NCBI GenBank assembly: GCA_016840245.1
Contig: JAEOST010000401.1
Span: forward strand, 1 to 6,182
From: Candidatus Thorarchaeota archaeon
Lineage (GTDB): Archaea > Asgardarchaeota > Thorarchaeia > Thorarchaeales > Thorarchaeaceae
Reading direction: 5' to 3'
DNA length: 6,182 bases
Positions 5,760 through 6,182 of the stretch are shown here, in pieces. The notes below the pieces were generated by a model that was not told the DNA's origin, did no database searches, and worked only from the letters and a program-made list of their open reading frames with translations. Position numbers and translations under genes: made by a program. Numbering within the stretch: position 1 is the stretch's first letter; every line of letters begins with the position of its first letter.

Positions 5760-6182
5760 TTATCGCCTCCTCAACTTCGGATCCATGATATCTCGTATCC
5801 CATCTCCGACAAGGTTGAATGCAAGAGCAGTCACCAGAATTGCTAAACCGGGATATAGTGACATCCAAGGCTGACTGAGGAGATACTCCTGTCCTGCCGA
5901 TATCATAAGCCCCCACTCAGCTACTCCAGCTGGTGGACCAAAGCCTATGTATGACAGACCTGCGGCAGTCAGAAGTACACCACCAATGTCCATTGTTGAT
6001 TGAACGATCAATGGTTGGATAGTATTTGGTATAATATGGAAAACCAGTATTCTCCTATCGCTGGCTCCAACAGATCGAGCGGCCTCGACATACAACTTCT
6101 CTCTCTCAGACAGAACCTGTCCTCTTACAAGACGCGCATAAGTTGGCCACCAAGTAATCATTAGAGCAATGGAGATGTTGTC
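5760..6182 (-). CDS. oppC: Peptide-type ABC importer permease, OppC/DppC family (5' end beyond the window)
   Basis: Only the last 140 residues are inside the window; the frame stays open to the right edge, so the start lies outside. This is an inner-membrane channel subunit of the BPD_transp_1 family. The EAA loop that docks onto the ATPases is clear: VEAARSVGASDRRI followed by HIIPN, preceded by YARLVRGQVLS as in other OppC/DppC proteins. Then come two or more membrane segments (around IGGVLLTAAGLSYIGFG and LYPGLAILVTALAFNLVGDG), with the family signature AEWGLMISAGQEYLL between them. The end, GDGIRDIMDPKLRRR, is the standard C-terminus of the C subunit and distinguishes it from the OppB permease. 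The OppD gene starts 3 bases later. The first ATG inside the window, at 6161, is internal and not the start. Confidence 0.93.
   Translation of the reverse strand, partial: DNISIALMITWWPTYARLVRGQVLSEREKLYVEAARSVGASDRRILVFHIIPNTIQPLIVQSTMDIGGVLLTAAGLSYIGFGPPAGVAEWGLMISAGQEYLLSQPWMSLYPGLAILVTALAFNLVGDGIRDIMDPKLRRR
5766..5772 (-). promoter_or_regulatory. Strong ribosome-binding site of the OppD gene
   Basis: GAGGAGG, continuing as CGAT, on the minus strand is nearly identical to the GGAGGTGAT consensus. It lies 9 bases before the ATG at 5756 and overlaps the end of the permease gene. It fixes the OppD start. Confidence 0.75.

Overview
The window looks archaeal. The ribosome-binding site before the OppD gene is close to the archaeal/bacterial anti-SD consensus. 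Other genes have TATA-like A/T boxes roughly 25 bases before the start and no ribosome-binding site, as expected for leaderless archaeal transcripts. Several predicted proteins resemble nothing I recognise from bacteria. An Asgard-type archaeon, such as a Thorarchaeota-like lineage, is my best guess from the style of the proteins. It is only an impression and needs a database search.

Layout from left to right. Positions 1-327 carry no convincing gene, only short direct and inverted repeats. At 328-1179 (minus) is a protein with two degenerate GNAT acetyltransferase-like halves. It is divergent from 1258-2112 (plus), a soluble protein of unknown function. Next comes 2161-2961 (plus), a membrane protein of unknown function with about six transmembrane segments. 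It runs tail to tail into a minus-strand block, and the two genes overlap by 9 bases inside a perfect 17-base palindrome that holds both stop codons.

The minus-strand block, in transcription order from the right edge, is: the C-terminal part of an OppC/DppC-type permease (5760 to the edge), an OppD/DppD ATPase (4578-5756), an OppF/DppF ATPase (3525-4571), a 65-residue single-span membrane protein (3292-3489) and a 108-residue three-span membrane protein (2953-3279). Gaps are 3, 6, 35 and 12 bases, so they probably form one operon. The remaining subunits (OppB permease and substrate-binding protein) would lie beyond the right edge.

Together the permease and the two ATPases form the cytoplasmic engine and half the channel of an ABC importer of the peptide/nickel/oligosaccharide family. 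Both ATPases have intact Walker A, signature, Walker B and H-loop motifs, and the four-cysteine C-terminal motif that binds an Fe-S cluster in a characterised DppD. The OppD subunit has an extra segment of about 50 residues between the Q-loop and the signature. The two small membrane proteins at the operon's end are the most interesting candidates for undescribed accessory parts of this transporter. I found no CRISPR array, RNA gene, insertion sequence or defence system.
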